Assembly (NCBI GenBank): GCA_964036045.1
Contig: OZ038382.1
Coordinates: forward strand, 43,540,090-43,604,089
DNA from: Eutreptiella sp. 'Long Island Sound 2002'
Lineage: Eukaryota; Euglenozoa; Euglenophyceae; Eutreptiales; Eutreptiaceae
DNA length: 64,000 nucleotides
Direction: 5' to 3'
Shown here in pieces: positions 1 through 13,874 of this stretch (position 1 is its first letter; the number at the start of each line of letters is the position of its first letter). The notes under the pieces were generated by a model. It searched no databases and was not told the origin of the DNA. It saw nothing but the letters and a program-made list of their open reading frames with translations. The position numbers were made by a program, and so were the translations under genes.

Positions 1-3000
1 CGTCTCGTCAAGCCAAGGCATGGCTGGCTTGGCTTGGCATGGTATGGTATGGCTTGGTGTGAGAGCCAGGTGCTTTCATAATGAAGTGTGGTGATACTTG
101 CCGACACAATATCTCAAAATTGAATTCGGGACTTTCTGTCAAGTTATTGCAGCTCCCCCTTCAGCGTTCCGGGAAGGCATTAGAAGAAAATTTAGAAGGG
201 GCATGTTCCATATTTTTGCAAAAAAGTTTCATTTTGGTACGCCACATTTATTGGATTTTCAGGTTGCTGCGTGGTGGTTGGCTAGGCTGTACGCGTGCTT
301 TCGTAAAGTGGCACCTTTGGCCCTACCCGTTGAAGTTTTCGCTCTGGTCCACTGCCACCACACATCCACACTGCCATTGCACCCCCCGCCACCCCCGCGC
401 GCGCGCGCTCGCTCGCCTCATCTCGTCAAGCCAAGGCATGGCTGGCTTGGCTTGGCATGGTATGGTATGGCTTGGTGTGAGAGCCAGGTGCTTTCATAAT
501 GAAGTGTGGTGATACTTGCCGACACAATATCTCAAAATTGAATTCGGGACTTTCTGTCAAGTTATTGCAGCTCCCCCTTCAGCGTTCCGAGAAGGCATTA
601 GAAGAAAATTTAGAAGGGGCATGTTCCATATTTTTGCAAAAAAGTTTCATTTCGGTACGCCACATTTATTGAATTTTCAGGTTGCTGCGTGGTGGTTGGC
701 TAGGCTGTACGCGTGCTTTCGTAAAGTGGCACCTTTGGCCCTACCCGTTGAAGTTTTCGCTCTGGTCCACTGCCACCACACACCCACACTGCCATTGCAC
801 CCCCCGCCACCCCCGCGCGCGCGCGCTCGCTCGCCTCGTCTCGTCAAGCCAAGGCATGGCTGGCTTGGCTTGGCATGGTATGGTATGGCTTGGTGTGAGA
901 GCCAGGTGCTTTCATAATGAAGTGTGGTGATACTTGCCGACACAATATCTCAAAATTGAATTCGGGACTTTCTGTCAAGTTATTGCAGCTCCCCCTTCAG
1001 CGTTCCGGGAAGGCATTAGAAGAAAATTTAGAAGGGGCATGTTCCATATTTTTGCAAAAAAGTTTCATTTTGGTACGCCACATTTATTGGATTTTCAGGT
1101 TGCTGCGTGGTGGTTGGCTAGGCTGTACGCGTGTTTTCGTAAAGTGGCACCTTTGGCCCTACCCGTCGAAGTTTTCGCTCTGGTCCACTGCCACCACACA
1201 CCCACACTGCCATTGCACCCCCCGCCACCCCCGCGCGCGCGCGCTCGCTCGCCTCGTCTCGTCAAGCCAAGGCATGGCTGGCTTGGCTTGGCATGGTATG
1301 GTATGGCTTGGTGTGAGAGCCAGGTGCTTTCATAATGAAGTGTGGTGATACTTGCCGACATAATATCTCAAAATTGAATTCGGGACTTTCTGTCAAGTTA
1401 TTGCAGCTCCCCCTTCAGCGTTCCGGGAAGGCATTAGAAGAAAATTGTGAAGGGGCATGTTCCATATTTTTGCAAAAAAGTTTCATTTTGGTACGCCACA
1501 TTTATTGGATTTTCAGGTTGCTGCGTGGTGGTTGGCTAGGCTGTACGCGTGCTTTCGTAAAGTGGCACCTTTGGCCCTACCCGTTGAAGTTTCCGCTCTG
1601 GTCCACTGCCACCACACACCAACACTGCCATTGCACCCCCCGCCACCCCCGCGCGCGCGCGCTCGCTCGCCTCGTCTCGTCAAGCCAAGGCATGGCTGGC
1701 TTGGCTTGGCATGGTATGGTATGGCTTGGTGTGAGAGCCAGGTGCTTTCATAATGAAGTGTGGTGATACTTGCCGACACAATATCTCAAAATTGAATTCG
1801 GGACTTTCTGTCAAGTTATTGCAGCTCCCCCTTCAGCGTTCCGGGAAGGCATTAGAAGAAAATTTAGAAGGGGCATGTTCCATATTTTTCCAAAAAAGTT
1901 TCATTTTGGTACGCCACATTTATTGGATTTTCAGGTTGCTGCGTGGTGGTTGGCTAGGCTGTACGCGTGCTTTCGTAAAGTGGCACCTTTCGCCCTACCC
2001 GTTGAAGTTTTCGCTCTGGTCCACTGCCACCACACACCCACACTGCCATTGCACCCCCCGCCACCCCCGCGCGCGCGCGCTCGCTCGCCTCGTCTCGTCA
2101 AGCCAAGGCATGGCTGGCTTGGCTTGGCATGGTATGGTATGGCTTGGTGTGAGAGCCAGGTGCTTTCATAATGAAGTGTGGTGATACTTGCCGACACAAT
2201 ATCTCAAAATTGAATTCGGGACTTTCTGTCAAGTTATTGCAGCTCCCCCTTCAGCGTTCGGGGAAGGCATTAGAAGAAAATTTAGAAGGGGCATGTTCCA
2301 TATTTTTGCAAAAAAGTTTCATTTTGGTACGCCACATTTATTGGATTTTCAGGTTGCTGCGTGGTGGTTGGCTAGGCTGTACGCGTGCTTTCGTAAAGTG
2401 GCACCTTTCGCCCTACCCGTTGAAGTTTTCGCTCTGGTCCACTGCCACCACACACCCACACTGCCATTGCACCCCCCGCCACCCCCGCGCGCGAGCGCTC
2501 GCTCGCCTCGTCTCGTCAAGCCAAGGCATGGCTGGCTTGGCTTGGCATGGTATGGTATGGCTTGGTGTGAGAGCCAGGTGCTTTCATAATGAAGTGTGGT
2601 GATACTTGCCGACACAATATCTCAAAATTGAATTCGGGACTTTCTGTCAAGTTATTGCAGCTCCCCCTTCAGCGTTCCGGGAAGGCATTAGAAGAAAATT
2701 TAGAAGGGGCATGTTCCATATTTTTGCATAAAAGTTTCCTTTTGGTACGCCACATTTATTGGATTTTCAGGTTGCTGCGTGGTGGTTGGCTAGGCTGTAC
2801 GCGTGCTTTCGTAAAGTGGCACCTTTGGCCCTACCCGTTGAAGTTTTCGCTCTGGTCCACTGCCACCACACACCCACACTGCCATTGCACCCCCCGCCAC
2901 CCCCGCGCGCGCACGCTCGCTCGCCTCGTCTCGTCAAGCCAAGGCATGGCTGGCTTGGCTTGGCATGGTATGGTATGGCTTGGTGTGAGAGCCAGGTGCT

Positions 3001-6000
3001 TTCATAATGAAGTGTGGTGATACTTGCCGACACAATATCTCAAAATTGAATTCGGGACCTTCTGTCAAGTTATTGCAGCTCCCCCTTCAGCGTTCCGGGA
3101 AGGCATTAGAAGAAAATTTAGAAGGGGCATGTTCCATATTTTTGCAAAAAAGTTTCATTTTGGTACGCCACATTTATTGGATTTTCAGGTTGCTGCGTGG
3201 TGGTTGGCTAGGCTGTACGCGTGCTTTCGTAAAGTGGCACCTTTCGCCCTACCCGTTGAAGTTTTCGCTCTGGTCCACTGCCACCACACACCCACACTGC
3301 CATTGCAGCCCCCGCCACCCCCGCGCGCGCGCGCTCGCTCGCCTCGTCTCGTCAAGCCAAGGCATGGCTGGCTTGGCTTGGCATGGTATGGTATGGCTTG
3401 GTGTGAGAGCCAGGTGCTTTCATAATGAAGTGTGGTGATACTTGCCGACACAATATCTCAAAATTGAATTCGGGACTTTCTGTCAAGTTATTGCAGCTCC
3501 CCCTTCAGCGTTCCGGGAAGGCATTAGAAGAAAATTTAGAAGGGGCATGTTCCATATTTTTGCAAAAAAGTTTCATTTTGGTACGCCACATTTATTGGAT
3601 TTTCAGGTTGCTGCGTGGTGGTTGGCTAGGCTGTACGCGTGCTTTCGTAAAGTGGCACCTTTTGCCCTACCCGTTGAAGTTTTCGCTCTGGTCCACTGCC
3701 ACCACACACCCACACTGCCATTGCACCCCCCGCCACCCCCGCGCGCGCGCGGTCGCTCGCCTCGTCTCGTCAAGCCAAGGCATGGCTGGCCTGGCTTGGC
3801 ATGGTATGGTATGGCTTGGTGTGAGAGCCAGGTGCTTTCATAATGAAGTGTGGTGATACTTGCCGACACAATATCTCAAAATTGAATTCGGGACTTTCTG
3901 TCAAGTTATTGCAGCTCCCCCTTCAGCGTTCCGGGAAGGCATTAGAAGAAAATTTAGAAGGGGCATGTTCCATATTTTTGCAAAAAAGTTTAATTTTCGT
4001 ACGCCACATTTATTGGATTTTCAGGTTGCTGCGTGGTGGTTGGCTAGGCTGTACGCGTGCTTTCGTAAAGTGGCACCTTTCGCCCTACCCGTTGAAGTTT
4101 TCGCTCTGGTCCACTGCCACCACACACCCACACTGCCATTGCACCCCCCGCCACCCCCGCGCGCGCGCGCTCGCTCGCCTCGTCTCGTCAAGCCAAGGCA
4201 TGGCTGGCTTGGCTTGGCATGGTATGGTATGGCTTGGTGTGAGAGCCAGGTGCTTTCATAATGAAGTGTGGTGATGCTTGCCTACACAATATCTCAAAAT
4301 TGAATTCGGGACTTTCTGTCAAGTTATTGCAGCTCCCCCTTCAGCGTTCCGGGAAGGCATTAGAAGAAAATTTAGAAGGGGCATGTTCCATATTTTTGCA
4401 AAAAAGTTTCATTTTGGTACGCCACATTTATTGGATTTTCAGGTTGCTGCGTGGTGGTTGGCTAGGCTGTACGCGTGCTTTCGTAAAGTGGCACCTTTGG
4501 CCCTACCCGTTGAAGTTTTCGCTCTGGTCCACTGCCACCACACACCCACACTGCCATTGCACCCCCCGCCACCCCCGCGCGCGCGCGCTCGCTTGCCTCG
4601 TCTCGTCAAGCCAAGGCATGGCTGGCTTGGCTTGGCATGGTATGGTATGGCTTGGTGTGAGAGCCAGGTGCTTTCATAATGAAGTGTGGTGATACTTGCC
4701 GACACAATATCTCAAAATTGAATTCGGGACTTTCTGTCAAGTTATTGCAGCTCCCCCTTCAGCGTTCCGGGAAGGCATTAGAAGAAAATTTAGAAGGGGC
4801 ATGTTCCATATTTTTGCAAAAAAGTTTCATTTTGGTACGCCACATTTATTGGATTTTCAGGTTGCTGCGTGGTGGTTGGCTAGGCTGTACGCGTGCTTTC
4901 GTAAAGTGGCACATTTGGCCCTACCCGTTGAAGTTTTCGCTCTGGTCCACTGCCACCACACACCCACACTGCCATTGCACCCCCCGCCACCCCCGCGCGC
5001 GCGCGCTCGCTCGCCTCGTCTCGTCAAGCCAAGGCATGGCTGGCTTGGCTTGGCATGGTATGGTATGGCTTGGTCTGAGAGCCAGGTGCTTTCATAATGA
5101 AGTGTGGTGATACTTGCCGACACAATATCTCAAAATTGAATTCGGGACTTTCTGTCAAGTTATTGCAGCTCCCCCTTCAGCGTTCCGGGAAGGCATTAGA
5201 AGAAAATTTAGAAGGGGCATGTTCCATATTTTTGCAAAAAAGTTTCATTTTGGTACGCCACATTTTTTGGATTTTCAGGTTGCTGCGTGGTGGTTGGCTA
5301 GGCTGTACGCGTGCTTTCGTAAAGTGGCACCTTTCGCCCTACCCGTTGAAGTTTTCGCTCTGGTCCACTGCCACCACACACCCACACTGCCATTGCACCC
5401 CCCGCCACCCCCGCGCGCGCGCGCTCGCTCGCCTCGTCTCGTCAAGCCAAGGCATGGCTGGCTTGGCTTGGCATGGTATGGTATGGCTTGGTGTGAGAGC
5501 CAGGTGCTTTCATAATGAAGTGTGGTGATACTTGCCGACACAATATCTCAAAATTGGATTCGGGACTTTCTGTCAAGTTATTGCAGCTCCCCCTTCAGCG
5601 TTCCGGGAAGGCATTAGAAGAAAAATTAGAAGGGGCATGTTCCATATTTTTGCAAAAAAGTTTCATTTTGGTACGCCACATTTATTGGATTTTCAGGTTG
5701 CTGCGTGGTGGTTGGCTAGGCTGTACGCGTGCTTTCGTAAAGTGGCACCTTTGGCCCTACCCGTTGAAGTTTTCGCTCTGGTCCACTGCCACCACACACC
5801 CACACTGCCATTGCACCCCCCGCCACCCCCGCGCGCGCGCGCGCGCTCGCCTCGTCTCGTCAAGCCAAGGCATGGCTGGCTTGGCTTGGCATGGTATGGT
5901 ATGGCTTGGTGTGAGAGCCAGGTGCTTTCATAATGAAGTGTGGTGATACTTGCCGACACAATATCTCAAAATTGAATTCGGGACTTTCTGTCAAGTTATT

Positions 6001-9000
6001 GCAGCTCCCCCTTCAGCGTTCCGGGAAGGCATTAGAAGAAAATTTAGAAGGGGCATGTTCCATATTTTTGCAAAAAAGTTTCATTTTGGTACGCCACATT
6101 TATTGGATTTTCAGGTTGCTGCGTGGTGGTTGGCTAGGCTGTACGCGTGCTTTCGTAAAGTGGCACCTTTCGCCCTACCCGTTGAAGTTTTCGATCTGGT
6201 CCACTGCCACCACACACCCACACTGCCATTGCACCCCCCGCCACCCCCGCGCGCGCGCGCTCGCTCGCCTCGTCTCGTCAAGCCAAGGCATGGCTGGCTT
6301 GGCTTGGCATGGTATGGTATGGCTTGGTGTGAGAGCCAGGTGCTTTCATAATGAAGTGTGGTGATACTTGCCGACACAATATCTCAAAATTGAATTCGGG
6401 ACTTTCTGTCAAGTTATTGCAGCTCCCCCTTCAGCGTTCCGGGAAGGCATTAGAAGAAAATTTAGAAGGGGCATGTTCCATATTTTTGCAAAAAAGTTTA
6501 ATTTTCGTACGCCACATTTATTGGATTTTCAGGTTGCTGCGTGGTGGTTGGCTAGGCTGTACGCGTGCTTTCGTAAAGTGGCACCTTTCGCCCTACCCGT
6601 TGAAGTTTTCGCTCTGGTCCACTGCCACCACACACCCACACTGCCATTGCACCCCCCGCCACCCCCGCGCGCGCGCGCTCGCTCGCCTCGTCTCGTCAAG
6701 CCAAGGCATGGCTGGCTTGGCTTGGCATGGTATGGTATGGCTTGGTGTGAGAGCCAGGTGCTTTCATAATGAAGTGTGGTGATACTTGCCGACACAATAT
6801 CTCAAAATTGAATCCGGGACTTTCTGTCAAGTTATTGCAGCTCCCCCTTCAGCGTTCCGGGAAGGCATTAGAAGAAAATTTAGAAGGGGCATGTTCCATA
6901 TTTTTGCAAAAAAGGTTCATTTTGGTACGCCACATTTATTGGCTTTTCAGGTTGCTGCGTGGTGGTTGGCTAGGCTGTACGCGTGCTTTCGTAAAGTGGC
7001 ACCTTTCGCCCTACCCATTGAAGTTTTCGCTCTGGTCCACTGCCACCACACACCCACACTGCCATTGCACCCCCCGCCACCCCCGCGCGCGCGCGCTCGC
7101 TCGCCTCGTCTCGTCAAGCCAAGGCATGGCTGGCTTGGCTTGGCATGGTATGGTATGGCTTGGTGTGAGAGCCAGGTGCTTTCATAATGAAGTGTGGTGA
7201 TACTTGCCGACACAATATCTCAAAATTGAATTCGGGACTTTCTGTCAAGTTATTGCAGCTCCCCCTTCAGCGTTCCGGGAAGGCATTAGAAGAAAATTTA
7301 GAAGGGGCATGTTCCATATTTTTGCAAAAAAGATTTATTTTGGTACGCCACATTTATTGGATTTTCAGGTTGCTGCGTGGTGGTTGGCTAGGCTGTACGC
7401 GTGCTTTCGTAAAGTGGCACCTTTCGCCCTACCCGTTGAAGTTTTCGCTCTGGTCCACTGCCACCACACACCCACACTGCCATTGCACCCCCCGCCACCC
7501 CCGCGCGCGCGCGCTCGCTCGCCTCGTCTCGTCAAGCCAAGGCATGGCTGGCTTGGCTTGGCATGGTATGGTATGGCTTGGTGTGAGAGCCAGGTGCTTT
7601 CATAATGAAGTGTGGTGATACTTGCCGACACAATATCTCAAAATTGAATTCGGGACTTTCTGTCAAGTTATTGCAGCTCCCCCTTCAGCGTTCCGGGAAG
7701 GCATTAGAAGAAAATTTAGAAGGGGCATGTTCCATATTTTTGCAAAAAAGTTTCATTTTGGTACGCCACATTTATTGGATTTTCAGGTTGCTGCGTGGTG
7801 GTTGGCTAGGCTGTACGCGTGCTTTCGTAAAGTGGCACCTTTGGCCCTACCCGTTGAAGTTTTCGCTCTGGTCCACTGCCACCACACGCCCACACTGCCA
7901 TTGCACCCCCCGCCACCCCCGCGCGCGCGCGCTCGCTCGCCTCGTCTCGTCAAGCCAAGGCATGGCTGGCTTGGCTTGGCATGGTATGGTATGGCTTGGT
8001 GTGAGAGCCAGGTGCTTTCATAATGAAGTGTGGTGATACTTGCCGACACAATATCTCAAAATTGAATTCGGGACTTTCTGTCAAGTTATTGCAGCTCCCC
8101 CTTCAGCGTTCCGGGAAGGCATTAGAAGAAAATTTAGAAGGGGCATGTTCCATATTTTTGCAAAAAAGTTTCATTTTTGTACGCCACATTTATTGGATTT
8201 TCAGGTTGCTGCGTGGTGGTTGGCTAGGCTGTACGCGTGCTTTCGTAAAGTGGCACCTTTGGCCCTACCAGTTGAAGTTTTCGCTCTGGTCCACTGCCAC
8301 CACACACCCACACTGCCATTGCACCCCCCGCCACCCCCGCGCGCGCGCGCTCGCTCGCCTCGTCTCGTCAAGCCAAGGCATGGCTGGCTTGGCTTGGCAT
8401 GGTATGGTATGGCTTGGTGTGAGAGCCAGGTGCTTTCATAATGAAGTGTGGTGATACTTGCCGACACAATATCTCAAAATTGAATTCGGGACTTTCTGTC
8501 AAGTTATTGCAGCTCCCCCTTCAGCGTTCCCGGAAGGCATTAGAAGAAAATTTAGAAGGGGCATGTTCCATATTTTTGCAAAAAAGTTTCATTTTGGTAC
8601 GCCACATTTATTGGATTTTCAGGTTGCTGCGTGGTGGTTGGCTAGGCTGTACGCGTGCTTTCGTAAAGTGGCACCTTTGGCCCTACCCGTTGAAGTTTTC
8701 GCTCTGGTCCACTGCCACCACACACCCACACTGCCATTGAACCCCCTGCCACCCCCGCGCGCGCGCGCTCGCTCGCCTCGTCTCGTCAAGCCAAGGCATG
8801 GCTGGCTTGGCTTGGCATGGTATGGTATGGCTTGGTGTGAGAGCCAGGTGCTTTCATAATGAAGTGTGGTGATACTTGCCGACACAATATCTCAAAATTG
8901 AATTCGGGACTTTCTGTCAAGTTATTGCAGCTCCCCCTTCAGCGTTTCGGGAAGGCATTAGAAGAAAATTTAGAAGGGGCATGTTCCATATTTTTGCAAA

Positions 9001-12000
9001 AAAGTTTCATTTTGGTACGCCACATTTATTGGATTTTCAGGTTGCTGCGTGGTGGTTGGCTAGGCTGTACTCGTGCTTTCGTAAAGTGGCACCTTTGGCC
9101 CTACCCGTTGAAGTTTTCGCTCTGGTCCACTGCCACCACACACCCACACTGCCATTGCACCCCCCGCCACCCCCGCGCGCGCGCGCTCGCTCGCCTCGTC
9201 TCGTCAAGCCAAGGCATGGCTGGCTTGGCTTGGCATGGTATGGTATGGCTTGGTGTGAGAGCCAGGTGCTTTCATAATGAAGTGTGGTGATACTTGCCGA
9301 CACAATATCTCAAAATTGAATTCGGGACTTTCTGTCAAGTTATTGCAGCTCCCCCTTCAGCGTTCCGGGAAGGCATTAGAAGAAAATTTAGAAGGGGCAT
9401 GTTCCATATTTTTGCAAAAAAGTTTCATTTTGGTACGCCACATTTATTGGATTTTCAGGTTGCTGCGTGGTGGTTGGCTAGGCTGTACGCGTGCTTTCGT
9501 AAAGTGGCACCTTTCGCCCTACCCGTTGAAGTTTTCGCTCTGGTCCACTGCCACCACACACCCACACTGCCATTGCACCCCCCGCCACCCCCGCGCGCGC
9601 GCGCTCGCTCGCCTCGTCTCGTCAAGCCAAGGCATGGCTGGCTTGGCTTGGCATGGTATGGTATGGCTTGGTGTGAGAGCCAGGTGCTTTCATAATGAAG
9701 TGTGGTGATACTTGCCGACACAATATCTCAAAATTGAATTCGGGACTTTCTGTCAAGTTATTGCAGCTCCCCCTTCAGCGTTCCGGGGAGGCATTAGAAG
9801 AAAATTTAGAAGGGGCATGTTCCATATTTTTGCAAAAAAGTTTCATTTTGGTACGCCACATTTATTGGATTTTCAGGTTGCTGCGTGGTGGTTGGCTAGG
9901 CTGTACGCGTGCTTTCGTAAAGTGGCACCTTTGGCTCTACCCGTTGAAGTTTTCACTCTGGTCCACTGCCAACACACACCCACACTGCCATTGCACCCCC
10001 CGCCACCCCCGCGCGCGCGCGCTCGCTCGCCTCGTCTCGTCAAGCCAAGGCATGGCTGGCTTGGCTTGGCATGGTATGGTATGGCTTGGTGTGAGAGCCA
10101 GGTGCTTTCATAACGGAGTGTGGTGATACTTGCCGACACAATATCTCAAAATTGAATTCGGGACTTTCTGTCAAGTTATTGCAGCTCCCCCTTCAGCGTT
10201 CCGGGAAGGCATTAGAAGAAAATTTAGAAGGGGCATGTTCCATATTTTTGCAAAAAAGTTTCATTTTGGTACGCCACATTTATTGGATTTTCAGGTTGCT
10301 GCGTGGTGGTTGGCTAGGCTGTACGCGTGCTTTCGTAAAGTGGCACCTTTGGCCCTACCCGTTGAAGTTTTCGCTCTGGTCCACTGCCACCACACACCCA
10401 CACTGCCATTGCACCCCCCGCCACCCCCGCGCGCGCGCGCTCGCTCGCCTCGTCTCGTCAAGCCAAGGCATGGCTGGCTTGGCTTGGCATGGTATGGTAT
10501 GGCTTGGTGTGAGAGCCAGGTGCTTTCATAATGAAGTGTGGTGATACTTGCCGACACAATATCTCAAAATTGAATTCGGGACTTTCTGTCAAGTTATTGC
10601 AGCTCCCCCTTCAGCGTTCCCGGAAGGCATTAGAAGAAAATTTAGAAGGGGCATGTTCCATATTTTTGCAAAAAAGTTTCATTTTGGTACGCCACATTTA
10701 TTGGATTTTCAGGTTGCTGCGTGGTGGTTGGCTAGGCTGTACGCGTGCTTTCGTAAAGTGGCACCTTTCGCCCTACCCGTTGAAGTTTTCGCTCTGGTCC
10801 ACTGCCACCACACACCCACACTGCCATTGCACCCCCCGCCACCCCCGCGCGCGCGCGCTCGCTCGCCTCGTCTCGTCAAGCCAAGGCATGGCTGGCTTGG
10901 CTTGGCATGGTATGGTATGGCTTGGTGTGAGAGCCAGGTGCTTTCATAATGAAGTGTGGTGATACTTGCCGACACAATATCTCAAAATTGAATTCGGGAC
11001 TTTCTGTCAAGTTATTGCAGCTCCCCCTTCAGCGTTCCGGGAAGGCATTAGAAGAAAATTTAGAAGGGGCATGTTCCATATTTTTGCAAAAAAGTTTCAT
11101 TTTGGTACGCCACATTTATTGGATTTTCAGGTTGCTGCGTGGTGGTTGGCTAGGCTGTACGCGTGCTTTCGTAAAGTGGCACCTTTCACCCTACCCTTTG
11201 AAATTTTCGCTCTGGTCTACTGCCACCACCCACCCACAGTGCCATTGCACCCCCCGCCACCCCCGCACGCGCGCGCTCGCTCGCCTCGTCTCGTCAAGCC
11301 AAGGCATGGCTGGCTTGGCTTGGCATGGTATGGTATGGCTTGGTGTGAGAGCCAGGTGCTTTCATAATGAAGTGTGGTGATACTTGCCGATACAATATCT
11401 CAAAATTGAATTCGGGACTTTCTGTCAAGTTATTGCAGCTCCCCCTTCAGCGTTCCGGGAAGGCATTAGAAGGAAATTTAGAAGGGGCATGTTCCATATT
11501 TTTGCAAAAAAGTTTCATTTTGGTACGCCACATTTATTGGATTTTCAGGTTGCTGCGTGGTGGTTGGCTAGGCTGTACGCGTGCTTTCGTAAAGTGGCAC
11601 CTTTCGCCCTACCCGTTGAAGTTTTCGCTCTGGTCCACTGCCACCACACACCCACACTGCCATTGCACCCCCCGCCACCCCCGCGCGCGCGCGCTCGCTC
11701 GCCTCGTCTCATCAAGCCAAGGCATGGCTGGCTTGGCTTGGCATGGTATGGTATGGCTTGGTGTGAGAGCCAGGTGCTTTCATAATGAAGTGTGGTGATA
11801 CTTGCCGACACAATATCTCAAAATTGAATTCGGGACTTTCTGTCAAGTTATTGCAGCTCCCCCTTCAGCGTTCCGGGAAGGCATTAGAAGAAAATTTAGA
11901 AGGGGCATGTTCCATATTTTTGCAAAAAAGTTTCATTTTGGTACGCCACATTTATTGGATTTTCAGGTTGCTGCGTGGTGGGTGCCTAGGCTGTACGCGT

Positions 12001-13874
12001 GCTTTCGTAAAGTGGCACCTTTGGCCCTACCCGTTGAAGTTTTCGCTCTGGTCCACTGCCACCACACACCCACACTGCCATTGCACCCCCCGCCACCCCC
12101 GCGCGCGCGCGCTCGCTCGCCTCGTCTCGTCAAGCCAAGGCATGGCTGGCTTGGCTTGGCATGGTATGGTATGGCTTGGTGTGAGAGCCAGGTGCTTTCA
12201 TAATGAAGTGTGGTGATACTTGCCGACACAATATCTCAAAATTGAATTCGGGACTTTCTGTCAAGTTATTGCAGCTCCCCCTTCAGCGTTCCGGGAAGGC
12301 ATTAGAAGAAAATTTAGAAGGGGCATGTTCCATATTTTTGCAAAAAAGTTTCATTTTGGTACGCCACATTTATTGGATTTTCAGGTTGCTGCGTGGTGGT
12401 TGGCTAGGCTGTACGCGTGCTTTCGTAAAGTGGCACCTTTGGCCCTACCCGTTGAAGTTTTCGCTCTGGTCCACTGCCACCACACACCCACACTGCCATT
12501 GCACCCCCCGCCACCCCCGCGCGCGCGCGCTCGCTCGCCTCGTCTCGTCAAGCCAAGGCATGGCTGGCTTGGCTTGGCATCGTATGGTATGGCTTGGTGT
12601 GAGAGCCAGGTGCTTTCATAATGAAGTGTGGTGATACTTGCCGACACAATATCTCAAAATTGAATCCGGGACTTTCTGTCAAGTTATTGCAGCTCCCCCT
12701 TCAGCGTTCCGGGAAGGCATTAGAAGAAAATTTAGAAGGGGCATGTTCCATATTTTTGCAAAAAAGTTTCCTTTTGGTACGCCACATTTATTGGATTTTC
12801 AGGTTGCTGCGTGGTGGTTGGCTAGGCTGTACGCGTGCTTTCGTAAAGTGGCACCTTTCGCCCTACCCGTTGAAGTTTTTGCTCTGGTCCACTGCCACCA
12901 CACACCCACACTGCCATTGCACCCCCCGCCACCCCCGCGCGCGCGCGCTCGCTCGCCTCGTCTCGTCAAGCCAAGGCATGGCTGGCTTGGCTTGGCATGG
13001 TATGGTATGGCTTGGTGTGAGAGCCAGGTGCTTTCATAATGAAGTGTGGTGATACTTGCCGACACAATATCTTAAAATTGAATTCGGGACTTTCTGTCAA
13101 GTTATTGCAGCTCCCCCTTCAGCGTTCCGGGAAGGCATTAGAAGAAAATTTAGAAGGGGCATGTTCCATATTTTTGCAAAAAAGTTTCATTTTGGTACGC
13201 CACATTTATTGGATTTTCAGGTTGCTGCGTGGTGGTTGGCTAGGCTGTACGCGTGCTTTCGTAAAGTGGCACCTTTCGCCCTACCCGTTGAAGTTTTCGC
13301 TCTGGTCCACTGCCACCACACACCCACACTGCCATTGCACCCCCCGCCACCCCCGCGCGCGCGCGCTCGCTCGCCTCGTCTCGTCAAGCCAAGGCATGGC
13401 TGGCTTGGCTTGGCATGGTATGGTATGGCTTGGTGTGAGAGCCAGGTGCTTTCATAATGAAGTGTGGTGATACTTGCCGACACAATATCTCAAAATTGAA
13501 TTCGGGACTTTCTGTCAAGTTATTGCAGCTCCCCCTTCAGCGTTCCGGGAAGGCATTAGAAGAAAATTTAGAAGGGGCATGTTGCATATTTTTGCAAAAA
13601 AGATTTATTTTGGTACGCCACATTTATTGGATTTTCAGGTTGCTGCGTGGTGGTTGGCTAGGCTGTACGCGTGCTTTCGTAAAGTGGCACCTTTGGCCCT
13701 ACCCGTTGAAGTTTTCGCTCTGGTCCACTGCCACCACACACCCACACTGCCATTGCACCCCCCGCCACCCCCGCGCGCGCGCGCTCGCTCGCCTCGTCTC
13801 GTCAAGCCAAGGCATGGCTGGCTTGGCTTGGCATGGTATGGTATGGCTTGGTGTGAGAGCCAGGTGCTTTCATA

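Noticed and set aside
81-512. Repeated open frames of 143, 133 and 88 codons in every satellite monomer, on both strands
   Set aside because: They are present only because the monomer has few stops. They overlap in several frames, and common substitutions change residues freely (for example GGCCC/CGCCC gives W/S in one frame and L/F in another). There is no sign of coding selection.
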